Source of the DNA: Clostridia bacterium | GTDB lineage: Bacteria; Bacillota_A; Clostridia; Oscillospirales; CAG-272 | Direction: 5' to 3' | NCBI GenBank assembly: GCA_017959485.1 | Contig: JAGDAM010000265.1 | Coordinates: 1-20,594 of the forward strand | Length of the DNA stretch: 20,594 nucleotides | Shown here: in pieces, positions 13,422-20,412 of the stretch | How the letters are laid out: each line of letters begins with the position of its first letter | Position numbering within the stretch: position 1 is the stretch's first letter | Notes under the pieces: model-generated | Database searches by the model: none | Told to the model about the DNA's origin: nothing | Seen by the model: the letters and a program-made list of their open reading frames with translations, nothing else | Position numbers and translations under genes: made by a program

Positions 13422-15683
13422 CTATTTCTTTTCGAACAATCCGGTAGATATATAGTGCTCGCCGGTGTCCGGAAGCACCGCGACGACGGTTTTTCCGGCG
13501 TTTTCCGGTTCTGATGCGAGTTTTTTCGCAGCCGCGAGAGCGGCTCCCGAAGAGATCCCGACAAGCAGACCGTAGTCGGCTGCAAACCGGGCGGCGGCGG
13601 ATACGGCCTCTTCATCCGACACGGTAATCACGCCGTCGACGACCGACCGATCGAAGTTTTCGGGAATGAAGTCGGCTCCTATGCCCTGTATCGCGTGCTT
13701 TCCGGCTCTTCCGCCGCTTATCAGCGGCGAGGACGCCGGTTCGCATCCGATAACGCGCACGCCGGGAACGACTCGTTTCAGATAACGCCCCGCGCCGCAG
13801 AGCGTTCCTCCGGTGCCGATACCGGCGACGAGTATATCGATCCGCCCGCCGGTGTCCCTCATCAGTTCGGGCCCGGTTCCGGTCTCATGCGCCTCGGGAT
13901 TCGCGGGATTTGAAAACTGCGACGCGATAAAGGAGCCGGGATTCTCCGAGGCAATCCTTTCGGCCTCCGCGGCCGCTCCGCTCATGCCGAGAGCGCCGGG
14001 AGTCAGAACGACTTCGGCGCCGTACGCGCGCATCAGGTCAATCCGCTCGCGGCTCATGCCGTCCGGCATAACTATCGTAACCCTGTAACCCATGGGGACC
14101 CCGTACGCGGCGAGCCCTATACCCGTGTTGCCGCTCGTCGCCTCGATGATCATCGAACCGGGGGACAGCTTGCCCGATTCCGCGGCGCGCTTTATGATGT
14201 TCAGCGCGGCGCGGTCTTTGGAACTGCCCGCCGGATTGAACATTTCAAGTTTGCAGAGTATTCGCGCCTGAAGTTCTGGATATACCTCGAGCAGAGGGGT
14301 TTCTCCGCACAGTTCAGCCGTGCTTTTGTATATCCTGCCCCGTCCCGGAAGTCCGGACAGGTCGGGCAGGGCGATCTCACTCTCCGGCTCGCGGTCGGCG
14401 TATCCGTACGCGCCGAGAACCGGCGGATCCGCGCGTTCGCAGAGCGGAGAGTCGGGCGAGAATGAAAAAACGGTACACGAGGTCACGCCGTCCGGGGCGG
14501 GGAAGAAAGCCGAGCAGGCGACTCTCGGCGAATGTTTCCTTCTCGCTCTGTCGAGGGCGAGAATGAGTCCGGGCGCCACTCCGTCGCGTCCGATCCGGCC
14601 GCAGACCGCGTAAAGCTTTCCTGTCCCGAGGGCGGCGTCGGCGGAGGCGATAAGATTTCCGCCGAGACGTACGGCTTCGGCGCGGACGGCGGCGTCCGAT
14701 GCAAGCGGGGTCTTTTCTCCGGCTGATATCACCGGAAGAACCGCTTTCTCCGATCCGCGGGCGAAAAGCATCGTCGAGAGCAGGTGCTCTCTTCTGATTT
14801 TGATGAGTCCGTCGGGAGTATTCGCGGCAAAAACGTCCGGCTCCCGGAAGGAGGACGCGACCTGTCTCGCTCTGAAGCCGCGCTCAACGGCTGTTTTTAT
14901 CCATCCGACCGCGTCGCGCGAGCGGCAGACGATCAGGAAGGCGGGAGCGAAAGAGGCGAGAGCCGCTTCGGGATACTCGGGTTCGCCCGGAAGCTCCCGG
15001 GTATGAAGAGTGAAGCTTCCGCAGGCGCGGAAAAGATCGAAGACCAGTCCTCTCCTCCCGCAGGGGACCGTCCTGCAGGTTCCCGAAGCCGCGGCTTCAG
15101 CCGCGAACGGTACGGCGGAAGAGAGAAAACCGTAAGGGTCGGAGTCGGGCTGCGGGAACACCAGCACCGCGGCTTCGGCCGGAATACCCGCCTGAGACGG
15201 AAGGTTTCTTCCGACCCTCACCGCAAACCCGTCTCCGAACACAAGGGCGGTTTCGGCAGACGGAGATTCGGGAAAGACGGGATAATCCGCGCGGGAAATA
15301 TCAAAAGAATAATCTTCGCGCGGGAGCGTTTTACCCCCGGCGGCGTATTCGGCGAGGCGTTCGAGCGACAGGCCGGCACGATCCTTCTTTGACAGTCCGG
15401 AATCCGACACGACCCGGGAGAACAGTTTTTTCATGCCGGCGTCGGGAAAGGAGATCTCTCCGACCAGCGTCTGCCCCGGATCTGCTGCGGCGCCGGAGGC
15501 GACTGCGGCGTCGAATATCAGTTCGGAGACGGTGGGGTCTTTTTTTTCTTTCCGATAAAGATTCTGCAAAGTCTGCATTGCCGGCGCGTTAAGTCCGAGT
15601 CCGAGATCCTCCGAAACTCTCTCCAGATATTCCGCGCCGCGGGTCCTGAACCCGGCGGCGACGCCCTTTTTCCGGTTATTCAC
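13422..15683 (-). CDS. Cysteine synthase fused to an N-terminal PurL/AIR-synthase-like domain
   Basis: A 753-residue protein. Residues about 450-753 are a full-length O-acetylserine sulfhydrylase (CysK type, PLP-dependent, makes cysteine from O-acetylserine and sulfide). They include the PLP lysine in NPAGSSKDR (Lys489), the TSGNTG loop at 516-521, the GTGGT phosphate loop at 623-627, and the PDTGEHYISTGLF ending. Residues 1-450 are not part of CysK. Two pieces recall FGAM synthase (PurL): KKDPTVSEL near residue 50, and about 211-295 (RGLVFDLFRACGS...FLIVCRSRDAVGWIKTAVERGF), which looks like an AIRS C-terminal domain. No purine-synthase catalytic motifs are visible. No ATG, GTG or TTG lies at the domain junction, so the fusion is real at sequence level. 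The GTG at 15683 follows AAGGA by seven bases; the gene ends in TAG. A TATAAT at 15731-15726 lies upstream but has no well-spaced -35. Confidence 0.85.
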   Translation of the reverse strand: MNNRKKGVAAGFRTRGAEYLERVSEDLGLGLNAPAMQTLQNLYRKEKKDPTVSELIFDAAVASGAAADPGQTLVGEISFPDAGMKKLFSRVVSDSGLSKKDRAGLSLERLAEYAAGGKTLPREDYSFDISRADYPVFPESPSAETALVFGDGFAVRVGRNLPSQAGIPAEAAVLVFPQPDSDPYGFLSSAVPFAAEAAASGTCRTVPCGRRGLVFDLFRACGSFTLHTRELPGEPEYPEAALASFAPAFLIVCRSRDAVGWIKTAVERGFRARQVASSFREPDVFAANTPDGLIKIRREHLLSTMLFARGSEKAVLPVISAGEKTPLASDAAVRAEAVRLGGNLIASADAALGTGKLYAVCGRIGRDGVAPGLILALDRARRKHSPRVACSAFFPAPDGVTSCTVFSFSPDSPLCERADPPVLGAYGYADREPESEIALPDLSGLPGRGRIYKSTAELCGETPLLEVYPELQARILCKLEMFNPAGSSKDRAALNIIKRAAESGKLSPGSMIIEATSGNTGIGLAAYGVPMGYRVTIVMPDGMSRERIDLMRAYGAEVVLTPGALGMSGAAAEAERIASENPGSFIASQFSNPANPEAHETGTGPELMRDTGGRIDILVAGIGTGGTLCGAGRYLKRVVPGVRVIGCEPASSPLISGGRAGKHAIQGIGADFIPENFDRSVVDGVITVSDEEAVSAAARFAADYGLLVGISSGAALAAAKKLASEPENAGKTVVAVLPDTGEHYISTGLFEKK

Positions 15684-15742
15684 AAGCGTTTCCTTCTTTC
15701 GTGTAAACAATAAAAATGGAGTTATATTATAAGTTATATAAG

Positions 15743-17044
15743 TTATATCAATACGGCGGTGAGGCGCGCGCCCTCCCTCGACAGGACGAGGCAATCGCAG
15801 ACACGCCCGCGCAGATCGGCGTCGCATTCGCAGAGCACCTCGGCAAAATTGTCCGAGTGGCCCGTCCACCCGCCTTCTTCGCGCGTTTCGAACAGGACGG
15901 AGAGCCGCTCGCCCGCAAGTCCGTCGAGCAGTTTCTCCTTTTTGGCGGCGGCTGCCGAGGCAAGTTCCGCGCAGCGTCTTTTCTTGTCCTGCTCGCCGAC
16001 TCTGTTTTTCATAAGCGCTGCCGGGGTCCCGGCCCTCGCGGAGAAGGGGAATACGTGGGCTCCGATGAACGGATGGCTTTCCAGCGTCTCTTTAGTTTCA
16101 AGGAAATTCTCTTCCGTCTCTCCGGGGAAGCCGACGATGAAGTCGCCGCTCAGCATAGTTCCGGGGAAGACGCCCGACGCTGCGCGAAGGGCGCGTTCGA
16201 GCTGTTCTTTGCCGTAGCCCCGCCTCATTCCCCGCAGCACCTCCGTGCTTCCGCTCTGAACCGAGATGTGAAAATGCCTCGCGAGCGATCCGAGACGCGA
16301 GATCCTGTCCGGAAAGTTTCCGAGGAATACCGAGGGATCGAGCGAACTCAGGCGGAATCTCACGCCGCTTCCCGAACACGCCGCGTCGAGGTCGGAGAGT
16401 AGGGAAGCGAGCGACGCACCGGGAAGATCGGCCCCGTACGAGGCGATCTCTATGCCGGTCAGCACGATCTCGCGGCAGCCCGCCTCGCAGAATGACACCG
16501 CTTCGCGGATTACGTCCCCGGGCAGTTTGGACCTGACTTTTCCGCGTGCTCCGCGTATCGCGCAGTAGGAGCAGCCGCGGTTGCATCCGTCTTCGATCTT
16601 GAGATATCTCCGGGTGCGCGGGAATCCCGAGAGCGACGTCTGCTCGAAACCGCCCGAATCCGGGAGCGTGACAAGATCGAGCGCCGGTCCCTCCGGGCGG
16701 CCTGTCAGTTCGAACGCCAGTTTTGCGGCTCTCAGCTTTCCCGAGTTTCCTATAACGGCGGCGACGCCGGGAATTGCCGAGACGCGGCCCGGATCCCGCT
16801 GCGCGGTGCAGCCCGCGACGATTACCGGGGCAGACGGGTTCTTTCCGGCGAGTTTTCTTATCATCTGGCAGGACTTGCGGTCGGCTTCGGCGGTTACCGT
16901 GCAGGTGTTGACGATATATACGTCGCACAGACCGTCCGGGTCCGAAACGGCGAGACCGAGGCGTTCGCACTCCTCGGCAATCGCCTCGCTTTCATATTGA
17001 TTGACTTTGCATCCGAGTGTCAGGATTCCGACTTTTCTTTTCAT
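15743..17044 (-). CDS. mtaB: tRNA t6A37 methylthiotransferase MtaB (MiaB family)
   Basis: A 433-residue radical SAM enzyme expected to add a methylthio group to N6-threonylcarbamoyladenosine at position 37 of tRNAs that read ANN codons. The N-terminal domain carries the three auxiliary-cluster cysteines Cys12 (LGCKVNQYESE, the MtaB-type motif), Cys48 (NTCTVT) and Cys79 (VAGCTAQ). The radical SAM triad is Cys154, Cys158 and Cys161 (CNRGCSYC), and a TRAM-like segment closes the C-terminus. GCKVNQYE separates MtaB from MiaB proper. The frame extends to 17116, but that ATG overlaps the promoter at 17107-17135, so the ATG at 17044 is chosen despite a weak ribosome binding site. The cysK fusion starts 59 bases downstream on the same strand. 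Confidence 0.9.
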   Translation of the reverse strand: MKRKVGILTLGCKVNQYESEAIAEECERLGLAVSDPDGLCDVYIVNTCTVTAEADRKSCQMIRKLAGKNPSAPVIVAGCTAQRDPGRVSAIPGVAAVIGNSGKLRAAKLAFELTGRPEGPALDLVTLPDSGGFEQTSLSGFPRTRRYLKIEDGCNRGCSYCAIRGARGKVRSKLPGDVIREAVSFCEAGCREIVLTGIEIASYGADLPGASLASLLSDLDAACSGSGVRFRLSSLDPSVFLGNFPDRISRLGSLARHFHISVQSGSTEVLRGMRRGYGKEQLERALRAASGVFPGTMLSGDFIVGFPGETEENFLETKETLESHPFIGAHVFPFSARAGTPAALMKNRVGEQDKKRRCAELASAAAAKKEKLLDGLAGERLSVLFETREEGGWTGHSDNFAEVLCECDADLRGRVCDCLVLSREGARLTAVLI

Positions 17045-17106
17045 TTCCGATCCGCAGAAGGTGAGCCGCGGGATTTTGGCGAAAACCCGCTTCTTTTTTC
17101 TGTATA

Positions 17107-17135
17107 ATTTTATCATTAAATCGGCGAACTGTAAA
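17107..17135 (-). promoter_or_regulatory. Likely sigma-A promoter for mtaB
   Basis: On the minus strand: TTTACA (17135-17130), a 17-bp spacer, TAAAAT (17112-17107). Transcription would start near 17100, leaving a leader of about 55 bases before the ATG at 17044. Confidence 0.65.
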
Positions 17136-17164
17136 CAAAAAAACGCCTTTTTTGCGGCTTTGTC

Positions 17165-17193
17165 TTGAAAGAAAGGCCGGATTAGAGTATAAT
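17165..17193 (+). promoter_or_regulatory. Sigma-A promoter for upp
   Basis: TTGAAA (17165-17170), a 17-bp spacer, TATAAT (17188-17193), about 32 bases before the upp ATG. It is divergent from the mtaB promoter. Confidence 0.8.
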
Positions 17194-17225
17194 ATACTCA
17201 ATCAAACCGAAAAGGAGTTCTGCAA

Positions 17226-17855
17226 ATGAGTACCCTTCACGTTGTCGACCACCCCCTGATCCAGCACAAGCTCTCGATCATGAGAAACAAGAAGACCGGT
17301 TCAAAGGATTTCAGAGAGCTGCTCAACGAAATCGCCATGCTTATGGGATACGAGCTGACGAGAGATCTTCCGCTCGAGGACATCACCATTGAAACCCCGA
17401 TCTGCAAGACCCGCGCCAAATCCATCTCGGGCAAAAAGCTCGCGATCGTTCCGATCCTCCGCGCCGGCCTCGGCATGGTGGACGGACTGCTCCGTCTTGT
17501 CCCGGTTGCAAAATGCGGACACATCGGACTCTACCGCGATCCCGAAACCCATAAACCCGTCGAATACTACTGCAAGCTTCCGCCCGACATCGAAGACAGA
17601 ATAGTCATTCTCGTCGACCCGATGCTCGCGACCGGCGGCAGCGCCTGCGACGCACTGACCATGCTCAAGAAGCACGGATGCACCAACATCAGATTCATGG
17701 CCCTCGTCGGCGCGCCCGAAGGCGTCGAGAAGGTTCAGGCCGAGCATCCCGACGTCGACATCTACGTCGCCGCCATGGACGAATGCCTCAACGAGCACGC
17801 CTACATCGTTCCCGGACTCGGCGACGCAGGCGACAGAATCTTCGGCACAAAATAA
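17226..17855 (+). CDS. upp: Uracil phosphoribosyltransferase
   Basis: A 209-residue enzyme that joins uracil and PRPP to give UMP in pyrimidine salvage. The PRPP-binding loop [11 protein letters not shown] is at residues 130-140 and the C-terminal PGLGDAGDR segment of the uracil-binding site is present; the length is exactly that of bacterial Upp. AAAAGGAG lies about seven bases before the ATG, and a short leader follows its own promoter. The downstream hairpin at 17873-17903 may end the transcript. The nucleoside kinase at 3143 would also feed pyrimidine salvage. Confidence 0.97.
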   Translation: MSTLHVVDHPLIQHKLSIMRNKKTGSKDFRELLNEIAMLMGYELTRDLPLEDITIETPICKTRAKSISGKKLAIVPILRAGLGMVDGLLRLVPVAKCGHIGLYRDPETHKPVEYYCKLPPDIEDRIVILVDPMLATGGSACDALTMLKKHGCTNIRFMALVGAPEGVEKVQAEHPDVDIYVAAMDECLNEHAYIVPGLGDAGDRIFGTK

Positions 17856-17872
17856 AAAACTCTGTTTATTAT

Positions 17873-17903
17873 GGTTTCGGGACCGCATGCCGGTCCCGGA
17901 ACC
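17873..17903 (+). terminator. Hairpin between upp and the pseudouridine synthase gene
   Basis: GGTTTCGGGACCG (17873-17885) pairs with CGGTCCCGGAACC (17891-17903), 13 bp with one G-U pair and a 5-base loop. A short, imperfect T-rich run (TTGTTTT) follows. It is probably a partial terminator of upp; it also sits 10 bases before the next start codon. Confidence 0.55.
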
Positions 17904-17913
17904 GCATTGTTTT

Positions 17914-18768
17914 ATGAAGACAATCATTATCGCCGCGAACGACGCCGGCCAGCGGTGCGACAAGTTTCTGACGAAAGCCGTCAGGGGACTTCCGCAGTCG
18001 CTGATGTACAAATATCTCAGGACTAAAAAAATAAAGCTGAACGGCAAACGCGCCGATCCCCGTACCGTCCTTTCGGAGGGGGACGAGCTTCAGCTTTTCA
18101 TTAAGGACGAGTTTTTCGCAAGTCCGGAACGCGACGACGGAGCCCTTTCGAGAATAGTTCCCAAACTCGACGTCGTTTACGAGGACGGCAACGTCGTACT
18201 GCTCAACAAGCGCCCCGGGGTTCTCGTCCACGAGGATGATTCGGCAAAGGACAACACGCTCCTTCTTCATCTGCGCGCGTATCTGTTTCAGAAGGGCGAA
18301 TACGACCCCGCGTCGGAACAGTCGTTCTCTCCGGCTCTGTGCAACAGGATCGACCGTAACACGGGCGGAATAGTAATCGCGGCGAAGAACGCCGCCGCCC
18401 TTCGCGATATGAACGAACGGATAAAAAACGGAGAGGTGCACAAGTACTATCTCTGCGCGGTTCACGGAAGGATGCCCCGGAAAGAGGCGGTTCTCGAGGG
18501 CTGGCTGAAAAAGGACGAGAAGACCAATACGGTCACGGTTTCCGACGTTATGAAGCAGGGCTACCGCCGGATAGTCACCGGTTACCGGGTAATAGCCGAG
18601 GCGGGCGAGGAAAGTCTGCTCGAAGTCCGGCTGTACACGGGCAGAACGCATCAGATCCGCGCCCATCTGTCCCATATCGGGCATCCGCTGATAGGCGACG
18701 GCAAATACGGGATCAACAGGGTAGACCGGAAATCGGGTTACAAATATCAGGCGCTCTACTCGTACTAG
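17914..18768 (+). CDS. RluA-family 23S rRNA pseudouridine synthase, cut short by an in-frame TAG
   Basis: A 284-residue product of the RluA/RluC family, which converts specific uridines in 23S rRNA to pseudouridine. An N-terminal S4 domain (about residues 10-70) is followed by the catalytic domain with CNRIDRNTGG, which holds the catalytic Asp of the HRLDxxTSG-type motif, and by the RTHQIRAHLSHIGHPLIGDGKYG motif. The frame stops at TAG (18766-18768) after KYQALYSY, where family members continue for about 35 residues; the same frame does continue that way downstream (18769-18876). The last strands of the fold would be lost. An upstream in-frame ATG at 17887 lies inside a hairpin loop; the ATG at 17914 gives the usual MKTIIIAANDAGQRCDKFL start, although no strong ribosome binding site precedes it. 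Confidence 0.8.
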   Translation: MKTIIIAANDAGQRCDKFLTKAVRGLPQSLMYKYLRTKKIKLNGKRADPRTVLSEGDELQLFIKDEFFASPERDDGALSRIVPKLDVVYEDGNVVLLNKRPGVLVHEDDSAKDNTLLLHLRAYLFQKGEYDPASEQSFSPALCNRIDRNTGGIVIAAKNAAALRDMNERIKNGEVHKYYLCAVHGRMPRKEAVLEGWLKKDEKTNTVTVSDVMKQGYRRIVTGYRVIAEAGEESLLEVRLYTGRTHQIRAHLSHIGHPLIGDGKYGINRVDRKSGYKYQALYSY

Positions 18769-18876
18769 GCGGAATTTGCCTTCGAAAAGAAGGGAAGCGT
18801 TCTCGACTACCTTGCCGGAAAAAGCGTGACCGTCGACCCGCGCAGCATCTGGTTCTATTCCGAATTTACCGGCTGA
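18769..18876 (+). pseudogene. Detached C-terminal tail of the pseudouridine synthase
   Basis: After the TAG the frame continues for 35 codons (AEFAFEKKGSVLDYLAGKSV...IWFYSEF) to TGA at 18874-18876. Tyr-Leu-x-Gly-Lys and the W-F ending match the usual end of RluA-family proteins in Firmicutes. It has no start signal of its own. Confidence 0.8.
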
Positions 18877-18900
18877 TCTTTTATTGATTATTATAAAGCC

Positions 18901-18947
18901 AAAACGAACCGTCCCGGGCTCTCTGAGAGTCCGGGACGGTTCGTTTT
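18901..18947. terminator. Bidirectional intrinsic terminator
   Basis: A 17-bp perfect inverted repeat (18901-18917 with 18931-18947) that continues inward through CTCT/AGAG. It is flanked by AAAA and TTTTT, so it works as a terminator from both sides. It lies between the convergent pseudouridine synthase and rpsR genes. Confidence 0.9.
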
Positions 18948-18953
18948 TAACAA

Positions 18954-19223
18954 TTATTCTCCTACGTAAGGAAGAAGGGCGACGTGACGGGCGCGTTTAA
19001 TGGCCGTCTGAAGCTCTCTCTGATGCTTCGCGCAGGTTCCGGTGACGCGGCGGGGAAGAATCTTGCCGTGTTCGCTGATGAACTTGCGGAGGCGTCCGGT
19101 ATCCTTGTAGTCGATGTAATCGATCTTGTCTTCGCAGAAGATGCATACTTTTCTTCTGCGGCGGTTGGGCTGGGCGGGACGCGCTGCGCGGGGCGCACGC
19201 TCCCTTTCGGGCTGTCTTTCCAT
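18954..19223 (-). CDS. rpsR: 30S ribosomal protein S18
   Basis: An 89-residue small-subunit protein that pairs with S6 on the platform. It has a basic Arg/Pro-rich N-terminal extension (about residues 1-24) and then the conserved core KVCIFC...[32 protein letters not shown]. Cys27, Cys30, Cys64 and His67 suggest a zinc-binding form. AAGGAG lies about eight bases before the ATG. It is the last gene of rpsF-ssb-rpsR and is followed by the terminator at 18901-18947. Confidence 0.97.
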   Translation of the reverse strand: MERQPERERAPRAARPAQPNRRRRKVCIFCEDKIDYIDYKDTGRLRKFISEHGKILPRRVTGTCAKHQRELQTAIKRARHVALLPYVGE

Positions 19224-19266
19224 TACGAAACTCCTTAATTAGCTGTTAGTGATCGCCGCGGTTTTG

Positions 19267-19713
19267 TCAGAAGGGAAGTTCCTCGTTGTCTTTGACCGAG
19301 TTGAAAGCTTCCTGCGCTCCGGGCGTTGAGAAGGAATCCGATCCGCCGAACGCGCCGTCGCGCGAGGGGGAGTCGGACTTTGCGTCGACGAACATGGCCT
19401 CGTCGACGACGACTTCGGTGGCATACCGGGTCTGGTTCTGCTGATCGGTCCACTTCCTCGTCTGGATTGAACCTGTGACGCAGAGAGCCGAACCCTTCCT
19501 GAAGTACTTGGTGATGAACTCAGCCGTCTGGCGCCAGGCAACGCAGTTGATGAAATCGGTCTGGCGGTTTTCCTGGCCCTCCGAGGGGCGTGTGCGTCTG
19601 TTGACGGCGAGCGTAAAGGACACGACCGAGAGCTGGGTGTTGGTGGTCTTCAGTTCGGGGTCGCTGGTAAGCCGTCCGCAAAGGACGACCTTGTTGAGAT
19701 TGAGATTAGACAT
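19267..19713 (-). CDS. ssb: Single-stranded DNA-binding protein
   Basis: A 148-residue SSB with an N-terminal OB-fold (about residues 1-110, starting MSNLNLNKVVLCGRLTSDPELK). A short flexible linker and the acidic tip NEELPF follow, the conserved docking site for replication and repair partners. It is shorter than many SSBs because the linker is short. AGAGGT precedes the ATG. It lies between rpsF and rpsR, the usual place of the housekeeping SSB in Firmicutes. Confidence 0.96.
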   Translation of the reverse strand: MSNLNLNKVVLCGRLTSDPELKTTNTQLSVVSFTLAVNRRTRPSEGQENRQTDFINCVAWRQTAEFITKYFRKGSALCVTGSIQTRKWTDQQNQTRYATEVVVDEAMFVDAKSDSPSRDGAFGGSDSFSTPGAQEAFNSVKDNEELPF

Positions 19714-19746
19714 TGATAATACCTCTGAAAAATCACTCTTAAGTAA

Positions 19747-20250
19747 TTATTCGGCGGATACGGGGGTTTCCTCGGCGGGTTCTTCTGTCTTTGTCTCTTC
19801 GGCTTCGGCGGGAGTTTCCTCTCCGGCTTCAGGCGCTTCGGCTACTTCCGCAGCTTCGGCGGCTGCTTCGGCCTGGGCTTCCGCTTCGGCTCTCGCGGCT
19901 GCTTCGGCTACTCTGTCGGCGGCGCGGCGCGCGACTTTCTCGGCGACTTCCTCGTCGAGTTTGAGAATGAGCAGACGCATGACCTTTTCGTCGATTCCGA
20001 GAAGTCTTTCGAGTTCCGCCGGGAATTCCGGCTCCGCCCTGAAGGTCACTACGGTGTAATAACCTTCCTTTTTGTCGTTGATGGGGTATTCCAGACGGCG
20101 TCTGCCCCATTCGACCTTGTCGATGATCTCGCCGTTTGCCTCGACGAGACCCACGAACTTGGCAACCGTCGCCTCGGTCTCTTCGGCGAGACCCGAAACG
20201 TCGGTTACGAAAAGAAGTTCGTAGGCGTTTTTCTTTTTCGTGCTATCCAT
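19747..20250 (-). CDS. rpsF: 30S ribosomal protein S6 with long acidic Ala/Glu tail
   Basis: A 167-residue S6. The core (about residues 8-100: YELLFVTDVSG, VEWGRRRLEYPINDKKEGYYTVVTF, LLGIDEKVMRLLILK) is standard and binds S18. After it comes a tail of about 65 residues made almost only of Ala, Glu, Pro and Thr; typical S6 proteins have about 95-100 residues in all. The ATG follows AAGGAGG. First gene of rpsF-ssb-rpsR; its Shine-Dalgarno can be paired by the leader (20257-20301). Confidence 0.95.
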   Translation of the reverse strand: MDSTKKKNAYELLFVTDVSGLAEETEATVAKFVGLVEANGEIIDKVEWGRRRLEYPINDKKEGYYTVVTFRAEPEFPAELERLLGIDEKVMRLLILKLDEEVAEKVARRAADRVAEAAARAEAEAQAEAAAEAAEVAEAPEAGEETPAEAEETKTEEPAEETPVSAE

Positions 20251-20256
20251 TTTTTC

Positions 20257-20301
20257 CTCCTTATGGACGTAAGACCGCGCCGCATAAAGCGCGGTAAGGA
20301 G
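20257..20301 (-). promoter_or_regulatory. rpsF leader structure that can hide the Shine-Dalgarno
   Basis: In the minus-strand transcript CUCCUUA (20301-20295) is a perfect complement of UAAGGAG (20263-20257), the ribosome binding site of rpsF. Between them CCGCGC (20294-20289) pairs with GCGCGG (20280-20275), stacking directly on the first helix and leaving an 11-base one-sided bulge. This agrees with the known control of rpsF operons by the S6:S18 complex binding a CCG-containing leader structure; that link is inference. Confidence 0.55.
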
Positions 20302-20333
20302 ACGGGATCAGTTTTTTCCCGCACCTGTTCAAC

Positions 20334-20362
20334 ATTATACCACTTCCGGGTGAATCCGTCAA
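20334..20362 (-). promoter_or_regulatory. Sigma-A promoter of rpsF-ssb-rpsR
   Basis: On the minus strand: TTGACG (20362-20357), a 17-bp spacer, TATAAT (20339-20334), with an extended -10 TGG. The leader to the rpsF ATG is about 77 bases. Confidence 0.88.
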
Positions 20363-20377
20363 GCTTTTTCTTTAATG

Positions 20378-20406
20378 TTGACAAGATTTTATTTTTGTAT
20401 TATAAT
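20378..20406 (+). promoter_or_regulatory. Full-consensus sigma-A promoter facing the right edge
   Basis: TTGACA (20378-20383), a 17-bp spacer, TATAAT (20401-20406): both hexamers are exact consensus. It is divergent from the rpsF promoter, with 15 bases between the two -35 boxes. No credible coding start follows within the window. Confidence 0.88.
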
Positions 20407-20412
20407 TAAGGC

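Noticed and set aside
15726..15751. Promoter for the cysK fusion (TTGATA and TATAAT on the minus strand)
   Set aside because: The spacer is only 14 bp, too short for a normal sigma-A promoter. The region is very AT-rich, so such hexamers arise easily; co-transcription from mtaB is equally possible.
15716..16402. 228-codon open frame on the plus strand opposite mtaB
   Set aside because: Antisense shadow of mtaB with no family motif and no ribosome binding site.
17045..17116. Longer start for mtaB at 17116
   Set aside because: This ATG overlaps the probable promoter spacer, has no ribosome binding site, and would add residues before the conserved GILTLGCKVNQYE start.
12528..18876. Recoded stop codons (UGA as Gly or Trp, UAG as sense)
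   Set aside because: UGA ends rel, divIC, prfB, rpmB, ssb and others. UAG ends the cysK fusion at the expected place. RF2 is present, so standard code use is more likely and the two interruptions are local.
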